Assembly: GCF_032854445.1 (NCBI RefSeq)
Contig: NC_088301.1
Coordinates: forward strand, 53,989,187-54,053,186
DNA length: 64,000 nt
Reading direction: 5' to 3'
Source of the DNA: Liolophura sinensis
Lineage: Eukaryota > Mollusca > Polyplacophora > Chitonida > Chitonidae
How positions within the stretch are numbered: position 1 is the first letter of the stretch; the number at the start of each line of letters is the position of its first letter. Of this stretch, positions 23,930 to 37,545 are shown in pieces. The position numbers and the translations under genes were made by a program. Below the pieces are notes generated by a model. The model made no database searches. It saw only the letters and a list, made by a program, of their open reading frames with translations, and was not told where the DNA came from.

Positions 23930-26900
23930 TTCTCGTTACTAATTCCCGATATCATCAAAGCGTCTCAGATGTGTTAGTCACCTTATAACCATCTGGAAAG
24001 ATAACTCCAACGCATCTACAAAACAGAACAGAAATGCAAAGTAAGTATTAAAGTTATGCAATGAAAGGTGGGCTCACAATTTGCACAGTTCGTTTACAAT
24101 ATTTAAAATGGTGGAAATGAACTAAGTGCGTCTCTCAAGGAAATTAGAGCATGTACCTGTGTAGGCGTAAGTCACAACCAACAAACGCGATGAGAACCTG
24201 TATTTAACCGAAAACGTAAGCACTTCACCGGTACAACTGAGAATAACAGGACGATGCTTCCATTTAAAAAAGTCCCAAGTGTATAGGTAAATATGGTTAA
24301 TAAAACAGTGAAGCAATAAGACAGGCTAAGGTCGAACTGCCTGAATTCACCGACCGTATGCGGCAGGTATACGGCGTAAGTTTACAAGCCACTTCTTTCC
24401 CCGCAGTTCCTCTCATTTATAATGCGCCTGGAACGTTGCCAAATCGGAGCAGTGACGACTTTGAACCTCGGTTTTATTAACGAGTAAAAGAGGACTGTTT
24501 GGTTTTATTTTCTGTGGTGTGCTAGGGGATATAAAGAAATGGTTAACAGGTATTTTATCGACCATGGACTCCACTCTTGCAATGCTGAAGTAGAAACGTT
24601 ACACTCCCTTCCAAGGTCACTCCACGGTACTTCAACCAGGCGACAACACACGATCATGCCGTGTGTCGGTTTTAATGCTTACAAACAATCAACCTCTCCA
24701 ACCTGTTGAGAATCTCTTATATACCAAATGTATTTAACTGGGGCTTCAAAGGCGCAAAAAAATACTCTGTTGCATTTTTTATTATAATGGTTCATATAAT
24801 TATGAACGTGTCGTAGTTTATCCACGCAAAAGATACAGTGTTCACCCAAATGGAAGTGACCCTTCATCGGACATACCTGGATTTCCTGTATAGCACATCT
24901 GGGGGGTGGGGGTGGAACAGACCCTATACATAAACGTTTTGTATATCCGTAACGCACGTGAGAATAACCTATATCACCATAGGTCTGTATGGGCTGTTCA
25001 CAACGTATGAAGGCGAACTTTCCCTCACAGATTCAAACATTAGCGAATGTGATTTATATACCTTTAATACTGAGCGTTGTGCTTATAACGTTGATAGGTT
25101 ATGCATACAGTGGTTGTATATAGGTTGTTTAAACAGGCGTAGTTCCGGACACGCCAGTTTGAATTGCCCAACGCATGTCTAGAGGCGTGAAACGACCAGT
25201 GGGATTACAACTTAGCCTGTACAATAGCAAGGGTAAAACATTTAATTGACTTAGCGGTTCAACCTGTATGCAGTGCACTACGGCGGCCCATTAGCATATT
25301 TGATTAGCGATATTGACAAGATACGAGATAACATCGGAGCACTCAGGCGAGAGACTCCCGCAGAGGTTAGCCTTATGGTCACCACTATTCAGTTAACACA
25401 TCGGTCTTAACTTGTAAAACTATCGTCGTAATTTAAGCAACTGACCAAAACCATATACCTGAACAGTGTAATTATCATGAGGCCTACTGCGATTCACTAT
25501 TTGGATAGTTGCTTTAGGATTTATAGTTAAAAAGTTAGTGTATGTGCTTTACACAAGAAATTAGTGTTATTAATATATTAGTGTTGTATATATACCTTAA
25601 GACATATACGTGATGAAACGTATGAAGGGTCTAAGAGAAACCATTCACAACTGACTGATGTATACCACTTTAAGCCAGCATTGGGAGTCATTAAGATGTC
25701 AATCACTGCTATGATTTGGTGAATTGGTCCAGAAATGTCGATCGGTGGCGTTGTGAATGAATGGTAAAATATCAATGCAGAATTGTATTCTAGAAGTCAT
25801 GGGCCATTGCACAGACCTTGGGTCTTTTCGAAATTCTATAAAATAATGATTCTGGCCCATCAAAGCATGAAGAGAAATGTCTGGGGATTTGTGAATAGAT
25901 CCTTGTAATATGGCATGCATAAGATCAACCTTAAGGATTTGGGTGGGGGTGTCATTTACACTTCACGGGATTCCAAATTTTCCGGCCGCCCAAAACAAAA
26001 CCATGAACATGCGTATATCAACACGGATCCGACATGTCCTGTCACGTGACTAGTACATGCTAGTGAGAACTCGTGAAGGTACTGTACTACTGCATGACTC
26101 GATTCTCAAGGTTAGAATACGCGCCTTTGCACGATGCATACCAGTATAAATGTTTGATGAATGTGGGTCACATTCTTATTATCTGTTCTCTTGTCCTATC
26201 TTACAGGGACACTTGCATGGGTCAAGGTCGAGTTTCATAGCAAATTTGCCAGGAATCTGCCCACGGTGAACAGTTAATCCATTCTCTATTGTTTGTCTGA
26301 TCCGCGAGTGTAGACATACGTCACTCAGACGCAATGGGACTGGGTAAACAACGAGACCTCATTATTCGTTCTTAGCTCTTCCGATTTTCAGGTCACCATA
26401 ATCAATTTTAATATCGAGGTCGGAAATGTTATCTTGGTGACAAGTGTAACAGCTGATCGAAGCAGGCACTACAAGGGAAGCTAATAAACAGCTTCAAAAC
26501 AAATCCCACCCCTCGTGTTATCCAATAACCTTTTGTTGTCCTTAGTAACAGATTAGTGAAGGTTTATCGGGACTCTGAAATGAGTGATACACCTACGGTT
26601 TGCCAAACTGCTTTCCGAGAACAAATTACAATATTTCTGAGTTATAAAACTTAACATCAACCTGTGAAAAGGTCAGTATAGTGAATCTTCTCATGAGAAA
26701 TGTATACATTGGAGGAACAAGAAAAGTGAGCTAAAATGCACTTACACCAAATGATGAATTTTGTTGAGCTATTAAGCAAATCAGACAACACTTGAGGATA
26801 GTCACATTACATCTGCACTATATATCCTCAGTGGATCATATATATCTACACAATATTTAGGCATTTACCACTTAACTGAAGCCTATCATCTAATATAATG

Positions 26901-29279
26901 TAAATAATGTAAGTAATGTATCTAAGTTCAGCGGTGCATTCAGCATTTAGTTACGAAAATGGCATTATCAAATGTTCCCTTATGATAAGAGTAAGAAATA
27001 TTTCTTACGTTAAATTACTGCTTATAATATAGGCATCACATCCGGGTCATTTCTCTTTTACAAGATTGTCATAATCCCTCATTCATACACACAGATAATA
27101 TATAAGTTATGAGGAAGCAGTTCAGTGATACTCGTGTGCCAGCAGGAACAGTTACAGTATTTTGGGGCATAAACAAGCCTACCATGCTACATGCTAAGTT
27201 TGATCGATGCGCTGTTTCCAACAAGAACTTGAGGCTGTGTAGCCTTCAACAATGCTGATACACGAAAACCTACTAAAAGTTAAGAAAATGAGATGTAACA
27301 TGCATATATAGGGTCGGAACTGTGAGATTATTCCCTCCGGCGGCAATGTGGACGTTCTGATCATTTCTGGCACACTAACTCATATCAGGTCGTAAACTTT
27401 GTAGTCAGCAGTGTATCTGGAACAAGGTGAAAAATTACACATCAAGTCGTCAGCAGTGTCAGTAGAACGACCAATCCGTCTGTCATATGTAATGTCATAT
27501 TTAGATTTGTTTAACTTAGTGGTGTTTGCGCTACGCTTCGAAACGATTCCATTATACAGCAGAAGACGAGATAATTGTTTGTGAATCAAATGGGATAGAG
27601 CCCAGGAAAGCAGGCGTGTATGCATACACCGTTAAGTGTCTGAATGCCATATCCGGGGCGCTCTGGACTGGATTTCTTAACTTGATGCGTCAAATTCCCA
27701 ATGCTAGTCAACCCCAAAATACATGGCTAGCATCTCTCTCCTATACTTTTTAATATCTCTTCGACAAGATTCTACTGGTATCAAAAGCTGCTTGATAAGA
27801 AAATATTTATGTAAAGGCTGAATTGTGTTCTAATACACTGGGAGCCTTGCATTATATGGATCCAGGCGACTCATTTTCACAATAACGTCAAATTACAAAC
27901 CAAATAAATAATACCAAAATTCAAGATAAAACTTCTAACCTGATTTTAAATCTAAATATATCAGTTGGGGCATGCATCAATCTACCATGTACAGATCTCT
28001 AATGACCAAATCCTAGAAAGCAACAAAGGTTCAAATACATGCATAGAGTTTGTCCAGTATCACGGTCAAGCAGAATAATTATGAAACAGACGGCTAGAGA
28101 TCCAATGACTAACTGTGCAGATATGGTTTACATTCCTTTGCAATGAACTCGTCACGGGTTCTGTATTAGATAATTTCAAGATGCTCACAGAACTGGCTAA
28201 AAGTAACACTAATAATTTTTTTTCAGTCAGTTATTCAGAAAGCCAATGCCCCATTGACGGAGGGGCCTAGATACCCGCTTGTTCACACGGCATCGGCCTA
28301 TTCGCGGGCTTTATGTCATCAGTAACACTGTGACTTCACTGAAATTCCTAAGATTTCTTATAGTCCTATAAATGCGTATGAGCAGACAACAGGATATCAG
28401 GATACATCAGCAATATACACATGTATTCAAAATTGTTGGTTAAGTTGGCTTATATGTACATACCTATGTACACCAGAATTCGCCAGAAGGCACTATATAT
28501 TACAGGTAACTTAAAACGCTGAGAACTGATTGGTCACTTCAATTGCTTAAAGAAGATCAACAGACGCGCCGAATGAAAAACAAATGACAACTATACACCG
28601 GGCAAAGACAATGAATGTTTTCAATTCCTGCAAATCCTATCGTGGTCAAAATATATTATAAAATGAACAAAGAAAAACAGCTACGCACAAATGTACCTAT
28701 CATCAGGTATTATTATTAATAATATGTGATCGATTAAAGGCTGGGTGCGACGTTATGGGCATGGGTGCGTGTTGCACTGTACTCGAAAAATTCTTTATTC
28801 TAAAGGATATATAGGCTGGTATTAAGAAAACTGTGTGCGGTTAAATAGGTAGTTTGATGGGTTGGGATTACTGTTCATGAGTTACATAAAAGGCAAATGT
28901 TTAATACACCTTTATGATCTATTAACATTTATGTCTGACATATGCATAGGAACTTGGACGAATATAACATAAATGGCTCAGTACCGAAGCCGTAAATTCG
29001 CGAGATGAAACTGCATTGTAGGCTGCATTACAGAGACACAATACAATGCCGAACCACTTCGTTTGTATGGATGAACAAACGTTTATTGAATTCATATGTT
29101 CAATATTCATGTTAAAATCAGGTAAACAGCTGGTGGTACAATTCATCTCATATTTAGTCTATTCTGGTTCACAAAAGCAACCTTCCACGCATGTCATTTG
29201 CCAAGGTATACAGTATTAAAGGTATTGTTTCAGGAAATGGCTGCTCTAAGAGCGACGCATGTCAAACGTTTGTGAGCAC

Positions 29280-29462
29280 AGGGGCCTGTGTGGCCGATTG
29301 ATAGCGTGATAGCACAGCACAATGATAAGTTTTAGTTCAAGTCCCAGTCATTGTGGCTTCCCTGGAAAAGTCTGCCAGCAGCCTGTCGTAGTTTTTCTCA
29401 CTGCAATGCTGACTGCCATCGTATAAAGGAATATTCCAGTGAAATAACTAAACAAATAAATA
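29280..29462 (+). mobile_element. tRNA-derived SINE with A and B boxes
   Basis: The head has a Pol III A-box-like 'tggccgattgatag' and a B-box-like 'agttcaagtccc', as in tRNA-derived SINEs. The body 'gtggcttccctggaaaagtc', 'tgccagcagcctgtcgtagt' and 'atgctgactgccatcgtata' parallels the copies at 60116 and 63630. The tail 'aatattccagtgaaataact' then 'aaacaaataaat' is diverged. This is the most complete copy in the window. Confidence 0.7.
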
Positions 29463-31189
29463 TATGAGCGTACATTCTGTTACATGTGGACATGTGTTAT
29501 GTATCGTTTTACATGCAGCTACTCACATATCGTGATCGATTGGCCCAATTACGACATGGCCCAATTAGGAGCTGAGTCTACGTCCACACGAAGACCACAC
29601 GTTTATCCCGAAAGCTATAGTGTAGTTTTCTCCACTCCTATTTGAAGGTGACATAAATAATACACGTAAAGCAATGGAGGATGTATGCATGATTTAATAA
29701 GTGTGTAACCATTAATGCTTTGAAAACATAAAACGTCTTGAATGTTAACATGACCCATGTTAATGTAGGCCAACATGTAGACATTAACTTTTTCTGCAAA
29801 TTTTATTGAGCCTTGATGGACTGAACGCTTACCTGTAATAAACCACGAGTGCGCCCTGCCTCTGGTATGTCTCCTGTGTTTTCACCTGTTCATAATGAGA
29901 TGTATGAGATGGATGACCCGGAACCTGACACAGCCACGACAGTCCAGTGTCCTATTACCGATGGCTAACTTTCCACGACGGGACCGCGGGCTTTCCCATC
30001 TTCCTCCCAGGCTATTTCTATAGCCCAATACGTGAAACACGGCCTCAATATCAGAACAGAGTCCTCCTGAGTAGCCGTGAACTATAATCAATGAATTACA
30101 GGCAGTATAATGCTGCCTAAGCCCTACTGAATGGACATACCGCTGGTACCGTAGATTCCGCTGCTTGTTTCCTATGGGGACGGGATTCCATCGGCACAAC
30201 AACCATACTTCAACACGCAAAACTCGCTCTCAGTCCAATAAATCAAACTGTACCTTCAAGATTTAATGTTTAACACAAGCCGGCTTTGACGATGCTTAAG
30301 TCGGGCTTCCGACACCGAGATATCTCTGTATGACAGCAGGTTCGATCGATGGAAGTTCTCCCGCAGGCTGAACGTGGATTCCACTCAACGGCAGGCAAAC
30401 AACACATAACGACACTATGCGATCTCCGCGACTGCATACGCTTTTAATTGATTCAGTTCAGCCATTCAATACTGGCAAGTGGGAAATATGCACAAAATAA
30501 AAAGGTACACATATAATGTTCTGTTCACTTGATAAATAAATGACGAAAGAGCGTATACAAATGTCCTGCTCAAATACATGTCTTCGATAATGGATTGTTT
30601 CGTCACGTAGTATTGTTCAAGTGGTATCAGGTGTTCCTTTAACATCAGATACAACTATCTTTTGCTGCGACGAAATTAGAATTTAATTTAACGTCATCTC
30701 TCTTATTAACAGGCAAACAATGTCTGAACGTCTGAATGCCTGAACGTTTGCTCTTGGTCTTGAAAACCTGATCTTCTTTGTCCTTTTATATTGAAACCGC
30801 TTTCTGCACACTTGTTAAATTAGGAATTCCTTGTTCTGTTGGTGCCGCATACCAAATGACCATAAGACATATAATTGTTCACCATGTGGGCCCGCATGTT
30901 TAGTTCAATACTGATCAACTAAAACACGTTTATAACACAATGTAAGAAATGACATATATACTAATAGTAAATCTTACTCTGGTGTGAGTTATAATAACGT
31001 CTATGCGTAATTTTTCTGAGTCTGAAATGAAAACCTCAACCCGTCGGTGACTTCTTTTGCCAAAAATAAGGAAAATCTGTATCTAGCTATGGGGAAAAGA
31101 AAGAAGCTACACTCCACGAACATTGCATGAGGGAAACACCATTGGCGAGGACATACATGAGGAATATTGACTTATTCGAGAAAATATAC

Positions 31190-31530
31190 CTTAGGGACAC
31201 TCAGTTTAGGAAGAACATCAATGGGTCAGTAACTGACTTTGGTTAGAACATTACGCCAGAGACAATGAATTAGGCGGGAATAATGCGTCCGAGACAATGA
31301 ATTTGGCCGGAACATTACGCCAGGCAATGAATTTGGCACGGACATAAGACAATGCCAGGGACTATGGAGTAGGCATCATCTCAGGGGCAATGACATGATG
31401 AGAACATTACGTCAGAAACAATGATTTTGTTCAGACCATTATGTCAGCTAGGGACAATATCTTTGGTGATAAGATTATGTCAGCTTGGACAATATCTTTT
31501 GTGAGAATAATGCGTGAAGGACGCAAACAT
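31190..31530 (+). repeat. Degenerate tandem repeat, unit about 35-40 bp
   Basis: Phrases such as 'gacaatgaatttggccggaa' and 'cattacgccag' recur with many changes: 'gacaatgaattaggcgggaa', 'gcaatgaatttggcacggac', 'aacaatgattttgttcagac'. I estimate eight to nine decayed units. It lies about 180 bp from the 31-bp array and looks older than it. Confidence 0.65.
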
Positions 31531-31712
31531 TGCCAAGAACGATGGGTAAAAACACTGTGAGGAAAACATCTTTGTACTTTGACAATATCGTGTGAAAAGG
31601 TATGGGTCGGAGATGTAAGAGGGAAACAGCTTGCAAAGAACACCGCTTTCCTTAAACACTCAAAGACACGTGTTATGGAGAATAGCGCATAACAGGCTTC
31701 TGGCAAAATGAT

Positions 31713-33310
31713 CTATGAGAAACACTGGTCTTGAGAGTACAGTGTGTACGAGACCCTGGCGTTGAGAGTACAATGAGTGAGACACACTGATTTTGAGAGT
31801 ATAATGTGTAAGAAACACATTGTCTTTGAGAGTATAATGTGTAAGACACTGACTGAGAGTATAATGTGTAAGAGACACTGGCCTTGAGAGTACAATGTGT
31901 CAGAGACACAGGTCTTGAAAGTACCATGTGTAAGAGATACTGCCCTAGAGAGTACAGTGTGTAAGTGACACTGGCCTTGAGAGTACAATGTGAAAAAAAC
32001 ATACTGGCCTTCATTCTTTTTGAATGCAATTCAAAAAACACTGTTCTGAAATGTGTAGGAGACACTGGCCTTGAGAGTACAATGTGTATGAGACACAATG
32101 GCCTTGAGAGTACAATGTGTAAGAGACACTGGCCTTGAGAGTACAATGTGAATGAGAGACAATGGCCTTGAGAGTACAATGTGTAAGAGACACTGGCCTT
32201 GAGAGTACAATGTGAATGAGAGACAATGGCCTTGAGAGTACAATGTGTAAGAGACACTGGCCTTGAGAGTACAATGTATAACAGACACTGGCCTTGAGAG
32301 TACAATGTGTAAGAGAGACATACTGAGAGTACAATGTGCAAGAGACACTGGCCTTGAGAGTACAATGTGTAAGACAGACGTTAATCTTGAGAGTAGAATG
32401 AGTGAGACACATTGATTTTGAGAGTACAATGTGTAAGAAACACATAGGTTTTGAGAGTAGAATGTGTAAGAGAGACACTGGCCTTGAGAGTACAATGTGT
32501 AAGAGAGACATACTGAGAGTACAATGTGTACAAGGCACTGGCCTTGAGAGTATAACGTGTAAGGGAGACACTGGCCTTGAAAGTTCAATAAGAAAGAGAG
32601 ACACTGATCTTGCGAGTACAATGAGTGAGACACATTGGTTTTGAGGGTATAATGTGTAAGAGACACTAGCATTGAGATTACAATGTGTAAGAGGGACACT
32701 GGCCTTAAGAATACAATGAGTGAGAGACACTACCGTTGAGAATGCAATGTGTAAGAGACACTGGCCTTGAGAGTACAATGTGTAAGAGAGACACTGGCCT
32801 TGAGAGTACAATGTGTAAGAGAGACACAGGCCTTAAGAGTACAATGAGTAAGAGACACTAGCATTGGGAGTAGAATGTGCAAGAAACACTGGCTTTGAGA
32901 GTCAATGTGTAAGAGACACTGGCCTTGAGAGTACAATGTGTAAGACAAACGTACTGAGAGTACAATGTGCAAGAGACACCGGCCTTAAGAGTGCAATGAG
33001 TAAGAGACACTAGCATTGGGAGTAGAATGTGTAAGAGACACTGGCTTTGAGAGTACAATGTGTAAGAGAGACACTGACTGAGAATACAATGAGTAAGAGA
33101 CACTAGCATTGGGAGTACAATATGTAAGAGACACTGACTGAGAGTACAATGTGCAAGAGACACTGTTCTTGAGAGTACAATGTGTAAGAGACACTGACTG
33201 AGAGTACAATGTGTAAGAGACACTGTTCTTGAGAGTACAATGTGCATGAGACACTGGTCTTGAGAGTAAAATGTGTAAGAGACACTGGCCTTGAGAGCAC
33301 AATGTGCAAA
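31713..33310 (+). repeat. 31-bp minisatellite, about 50 units
   Basis: The unit reads 'aagagacactggccttgaga' then 'gtacaatgtgt' (31 bp). Common variants are a 33-bp form with an extra GA and shorter forms lacking 'ggcctt' or with 'gactgagagt'. Some neighbouring units are identical and others differ, as expected from unequal exchange. The minus strand has no stop in any frame of the consensus unit. Because 31 is not divisible by three, translation cycles through the frames and yields a 31-residue pseudo-protein repeat (HCTLKASVSYTLYSQGQCLL and on). The long overlapping minus-strand frames here (up to 266 codons) are a by-product of the array, not a supported gene. Confidence 0.97.
31998..32052 (+). 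repeat. Non-unit insert inside the minisatellite
   Basis: The array is interrupted by 'catactggccttcattcttt' followed by 'ttgaatgcaattcaaaaaac'. A clearly related sequence, 'catactggtcttaatttttt' then 'tggaacgcaattcattttgg', marks the right-hand edge of the whole array at 33311-33351. The array therefore looks like two blocks, each ending in the same unique sequence. Confidence 0.8.
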
Positions 33311-36300
33311 ACATACTGGTCTTAATTTTTTTGGAACGCAATTCATTTTGGAAATTAATATGTTATGCAACGCTCTTAACATCATGATTCCTAAAAACTA
33401 AAAACTTCTTAAAGAGAAACTGAACATAAAGGAAAATATACATTACAAGGGTACCTGTTTCCCCACAAGGAAAAACTCCAAAAATAAAACTGTCAAAAAT
33501 CTGTAAAATAAAGGAAAAATATAAAAACTAATGCTCCATGTCCAAGATTTGATTTTTTAAATGTCCACAATGAGGAGAAGAGATATACCAAATCTGAAAG
33601 TAACACAGACACACACACAAAGATGCAAATCAGGATGTGCCCATTGTATTTGCATGGGGGCATAAAAATAACTGTTGGGGTCGGGTGCGAGAGTTCTAGG
33701 TTTCATGTTGTCTGTTCCTTGGTACTTAAGGTTACTTTCTTTGCATTTTTTTCATTACAGAATTCACATTTCACACATTTTTTGAATTTCTAGAAAAAGT
33801 ACCTTTCACATGAGTGACAAAACACAAAATTGATTTGATACCTGCTATGGAGTTATGCCACCAAGGATATATAACTATACTTAAATGTGGGGCTTTTTTG
33901 GAAGTCATGAAATGCGGCCATGTTTATCTTATAATCCTTAATGATTAATCCTTCAAGCAAGTGACAAATGCTATCACAAGAGTAGGTCATCAAAGGAAAA
34001 AACAAATCTGACAAACAACTGGAAACTATATGTAAAACACCTTCACTCCCTTTTTATAACTCTCCTGAATAAACTTTAATGCATTTAAATGTTTGAATTC
34101 TTGGATTGGGTGAACCAAGCAATTATTTTAAATAATTCTTATAAATAAGGTCAATAAATTACATGTACATTTTAAAATTGAATAAGGCCTCTTCTTTTAG
34201 AAATGAGCTTTCATTCTGTGGGAACAATTATCATACTCTTCTACTGATACATGTACGACCGCAGTTTATTATATTAAAATTTCAATTAAGTACCCATAAT
34301 TAATAAACTCACTTCAAAGTCATTTTTAACTGTGATGAAATTTGATTATGTTTATTTCTGAAACGGCTGAATCGCTGAACTGAAGAAACGATATATCGTC
34401 GATATGGTAAATACAGCAGTGAGCAGGTAAGACAATAGTCACCTTACAGATGAGGCATTTGTGATGACTTTCGTAAGATCCCTTGTGCAAGGCAAAACAA
34501 TAATATTTCTTTAAATTCTTAAAAGAACCTCTGCTTCTATTTTGTGTAATGTTAAGAGCTGTTTTGTTGTCAAGATAACTGACGTATGATGCCTCACCTG
34601 CAGGTAATATTCAATGAATCCAAGTTCTATTTACTGCAACTACTGCAGATTCACTTATGAAATCTGCCTATATATTGAATACACGCATTAGCACTTTTCA
34701 ACGTCACAAAACAACACAGTTTAGTAGCCTAAATAATTGAACACAGTAATGAAATTAATCTGCTATCTACAATGATACTTGAAATGATCTGAGAAATATA
34801 AATTAACTGACTTTCATATAATTAAAACCACAGGGCATAATGTGAAGTTGTTAAAGAAACAAGCTACCATACAAGAAAAATACTGTACTGCAAAATTAAC
34901 AACCAAAAGCTAAGCTGTGATGAGAGAAACAGATAAAAAGAGATCAGTCTGAAATGTCTGAACAGATTGCTAGTCACAGAACCTATACTAAAAATTCTAA
35001 AATAAACTATTTAGCACCTACTACACACACAATAACCCAAAAATGTGACAGCAACATAATCCTATAAACACAAGTAAGAATCCTTCCCCACAATAAAGGA
35101 GATGTGGACAAGCGCACCATTGTGATGAGGTTAAGACAACTTTGGGAGAACAAGGAAATCAGATATGGCAAATTTACATAACGGACAAATTATTCAAATT
35201 GATACACATATTAAAAAATGTCTGAAATTATATAGGAGTTGATAACCTACGTATTGGTGAAACAGGTTGTTGATGTAATTTAGCAGAAAAGACTTTTCAA
35301 CTGTATACTTTCAAATCTTAGGGTCCAGGAGATAAATATGTTAGTTCAATATTTACAAAATTTGCCTGGAACTGATATATTGCATCAGTATATATATTAT
35401 CTACAAGACTGGGAGATTGAAATATGATGTCAATTCTTATCCTGTGTTTTAGGAAAAACCCAATCTGTTGCCTTTAAGTAGATTATTAAAAATAAGCCTT
35501 CCAGTTTTTCAACTCGAATCGTGTAAAACAGAATGAAATAGTGTAGCTTCAAGAGAGGTTGATCATCTTGTATGGTAAAGTGATTACCGTATCTAAAACT
35601 GACATTCAGTACCATGATGTACACATACATAAATGCAAAGTGCTGTATACTCAACCCAAATGCATGATAAAACACAGCTCAAGACTTTAACCCGTAAATG
35701 CACTGGGTATTTAAAGTTGTAAAAATGGTCAGTTATGAAGTAAAAAATAAACTTACACTTACTTATCAACATTTATTTTGACAAAAGTTAAACGTACATT
35801 ATCCCAAAAGCAGAAGAATCCAGTTTTGTTGTGGGGGTTCTTTCTTTTAAGGTATATTACTCCTTGAAGTTTACTGTTTACGTTAGTACTGGGCATGTAT
35901 GTATTTAACAAGCACTTTGATAACAAAGAAAGAGACAGAGCATGAAACAGTCTGAAAATAAAAGTTCATATCAATTCATTCAACGATTTGCAAAGTTCAC
36001 TACTGATGAAATTCTTAGATTGCCTATTTATAATTTACATCAGACGTTGGGCTTCACATTGGCATTTCCCGATGACACAATATATACATATACTGTACAA
36101 TTTACAATGCAATGAACAGTGATATTCACAGAAATGATAAGAAATAAGAAGACTGATGGCTCGGATAAAGATCTTGGCCAGTGTGGAACCCCAGGAGCCC
36201 CTGAGGAAACTGTTGGAAAGCATGGTATATGTACATGTAGGACATGCAAACATATGCATTCATAAACTACAGGAAACTAATATGAAGCTTCCCAAACCTG

Positions 36301-37102
36301 CCATAGTACTACAGATGACCTGAGAAAACCATGCTTGAAACTATGTGAAGGATACAGAGAAACCAGTCATACAATGTACATGTACATATCAAAGGGCACC
36401 AATTAATGTAACACGTAACTAAAACAGAGCCCAAAAATCCATTTTAAAACTTTTGACAGGAAATGTAGTTACATACAATTACATGTTTGTTCAGACAATT
36501 CAAGGTAAATGTTTCCCACATCAAGTTACTTCCTTTCACAGCTGAGACATTTCAATTTGTGATAAAACAGTGCAGAGATACATGTGAACTTCAGACTGAC
36601 TCTTATGGACTATTACAGTTTCCAAGCTTGAAGTTAATTCAGTTAACAATAAACTCACAAAGAGCCTGATACCATGCCTTAACACCAACCAGAACTTGAA
36701 AAAAAATGAAGAAATGTTGACAAGACCTGAGAAAATCAGCTCTGGTCAGTCTTGCACTTGCAGACAAAATTTTTCACGACAATTTGTGCAACATTTCCAT
36801 TAGCACTGCAGATGCCTGTGGTGTGTCCATTCATAAGTGAAGCAGGAAAGCATTTCACTCTATAAATATACTTCAACATTCACTAAAGCAAATGAAAGCC
36901 GAATGTGAAGCGAAGATGATGAGGGCCTGAGAATACTCAGTTCCAAGAATGTTTTATACCAATAAACAAAAATAAGTGATACATACAGTGATATATGACT
37001 GTCTAACATCTTATATATCATTGCACCTTGATATAAAACATAAATACATGTACATGTTATTGTATTACAATGAAACAGTCCTTAATATATTCACATGTAC
37101 TT

Positions 37103-37108
37103 TTTATT
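37103..37108 (-). terminator. Candidate RSBN1 poly(A) signal
   Basis: AATAAA on the minus strand, about 440 bp beyond the RSBN1 stop codon. It is a plausible 3' UTR length, but the hexamer is common in AT-rich DNA and other sites lie further downstream. Confidence 0.35.
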
Positions 37109-37545
37109 TTTTATGTATATTTACCATCAAGAACCTGTTCTACGCAACAGATGAAGTAATACTAAAAAATCAACAGACCAGTAACACTGCTAACCAAGCA
37201 CCACTGCTACATGTAACACTAGTCCTAGCAGTGAATGCTAGACCCAAAACAATCCTGCTTGCAATGTTATGCAGAATGAATCACCACTATGGCTGAGACA
37301 ATTGTTCATCGATATTTAAATAGACACATCTCAGGCTACAATCAATGGTAAGTCATAAAAAAAAAAATAAAATGGCAGTAACCCACACAGTTCAGGTAAA
37401 ATGTTTATGAACTTCACTAGATTTGACCATCAATGGCACCAACAGTCCATGTTAACAAATATAAAATACCATGCATAATGGTGCACAAGTCAGTAGTAAA
37501 TGTATACGAAGCACTAACCACACATATAGAAAATCGTGTCCAGTG

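Larger units (their letters stand above)
23930..37545. other. Intergenic region between ankyrin-type gene and RSBN1
   Basis: About 13.6 kb contain no frame that I can assign to a protein. It holds the 5' flank of the ankyrin-type gene, a tRNA-derived SINE (29280-29462), a degenerate tandem region (31190-31530), the 31-bp minisatellite (31713-33310), and the likely 3' UTR of RSBN1 at its right edge. Frames of 60-110 codons elsewhere here lack family similarity and splice support. Confidence 0.6.

Noticed and set aside
29828-29881. Small minus-strand exon-like segment (VKTQETYQRQGALVVYY) with acceptor- and donor-like ends
   Set aside because: It lies upstream of the ATG exon of the ankyrin-type gene, ends out of phase with any partner, and adjoins repeat-like sequence; no independent support.
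29882-30220. 112-codon minus-strand frame
   Set aside because: Composition resembles translated repeat DNA (Arg/Gly/Cys-rich, no family); no methionine-led domain or splice partner.
31673-33385. Overlapping minus-strand frames of 175-266 codons resembling a Ser/Leu/Cys/His-rich repeat protein
   Set aside because: All three frames are open only because the 31-bp unit lacks stops; no splice structure, no family similarity, and frame changes between unit-length variants.
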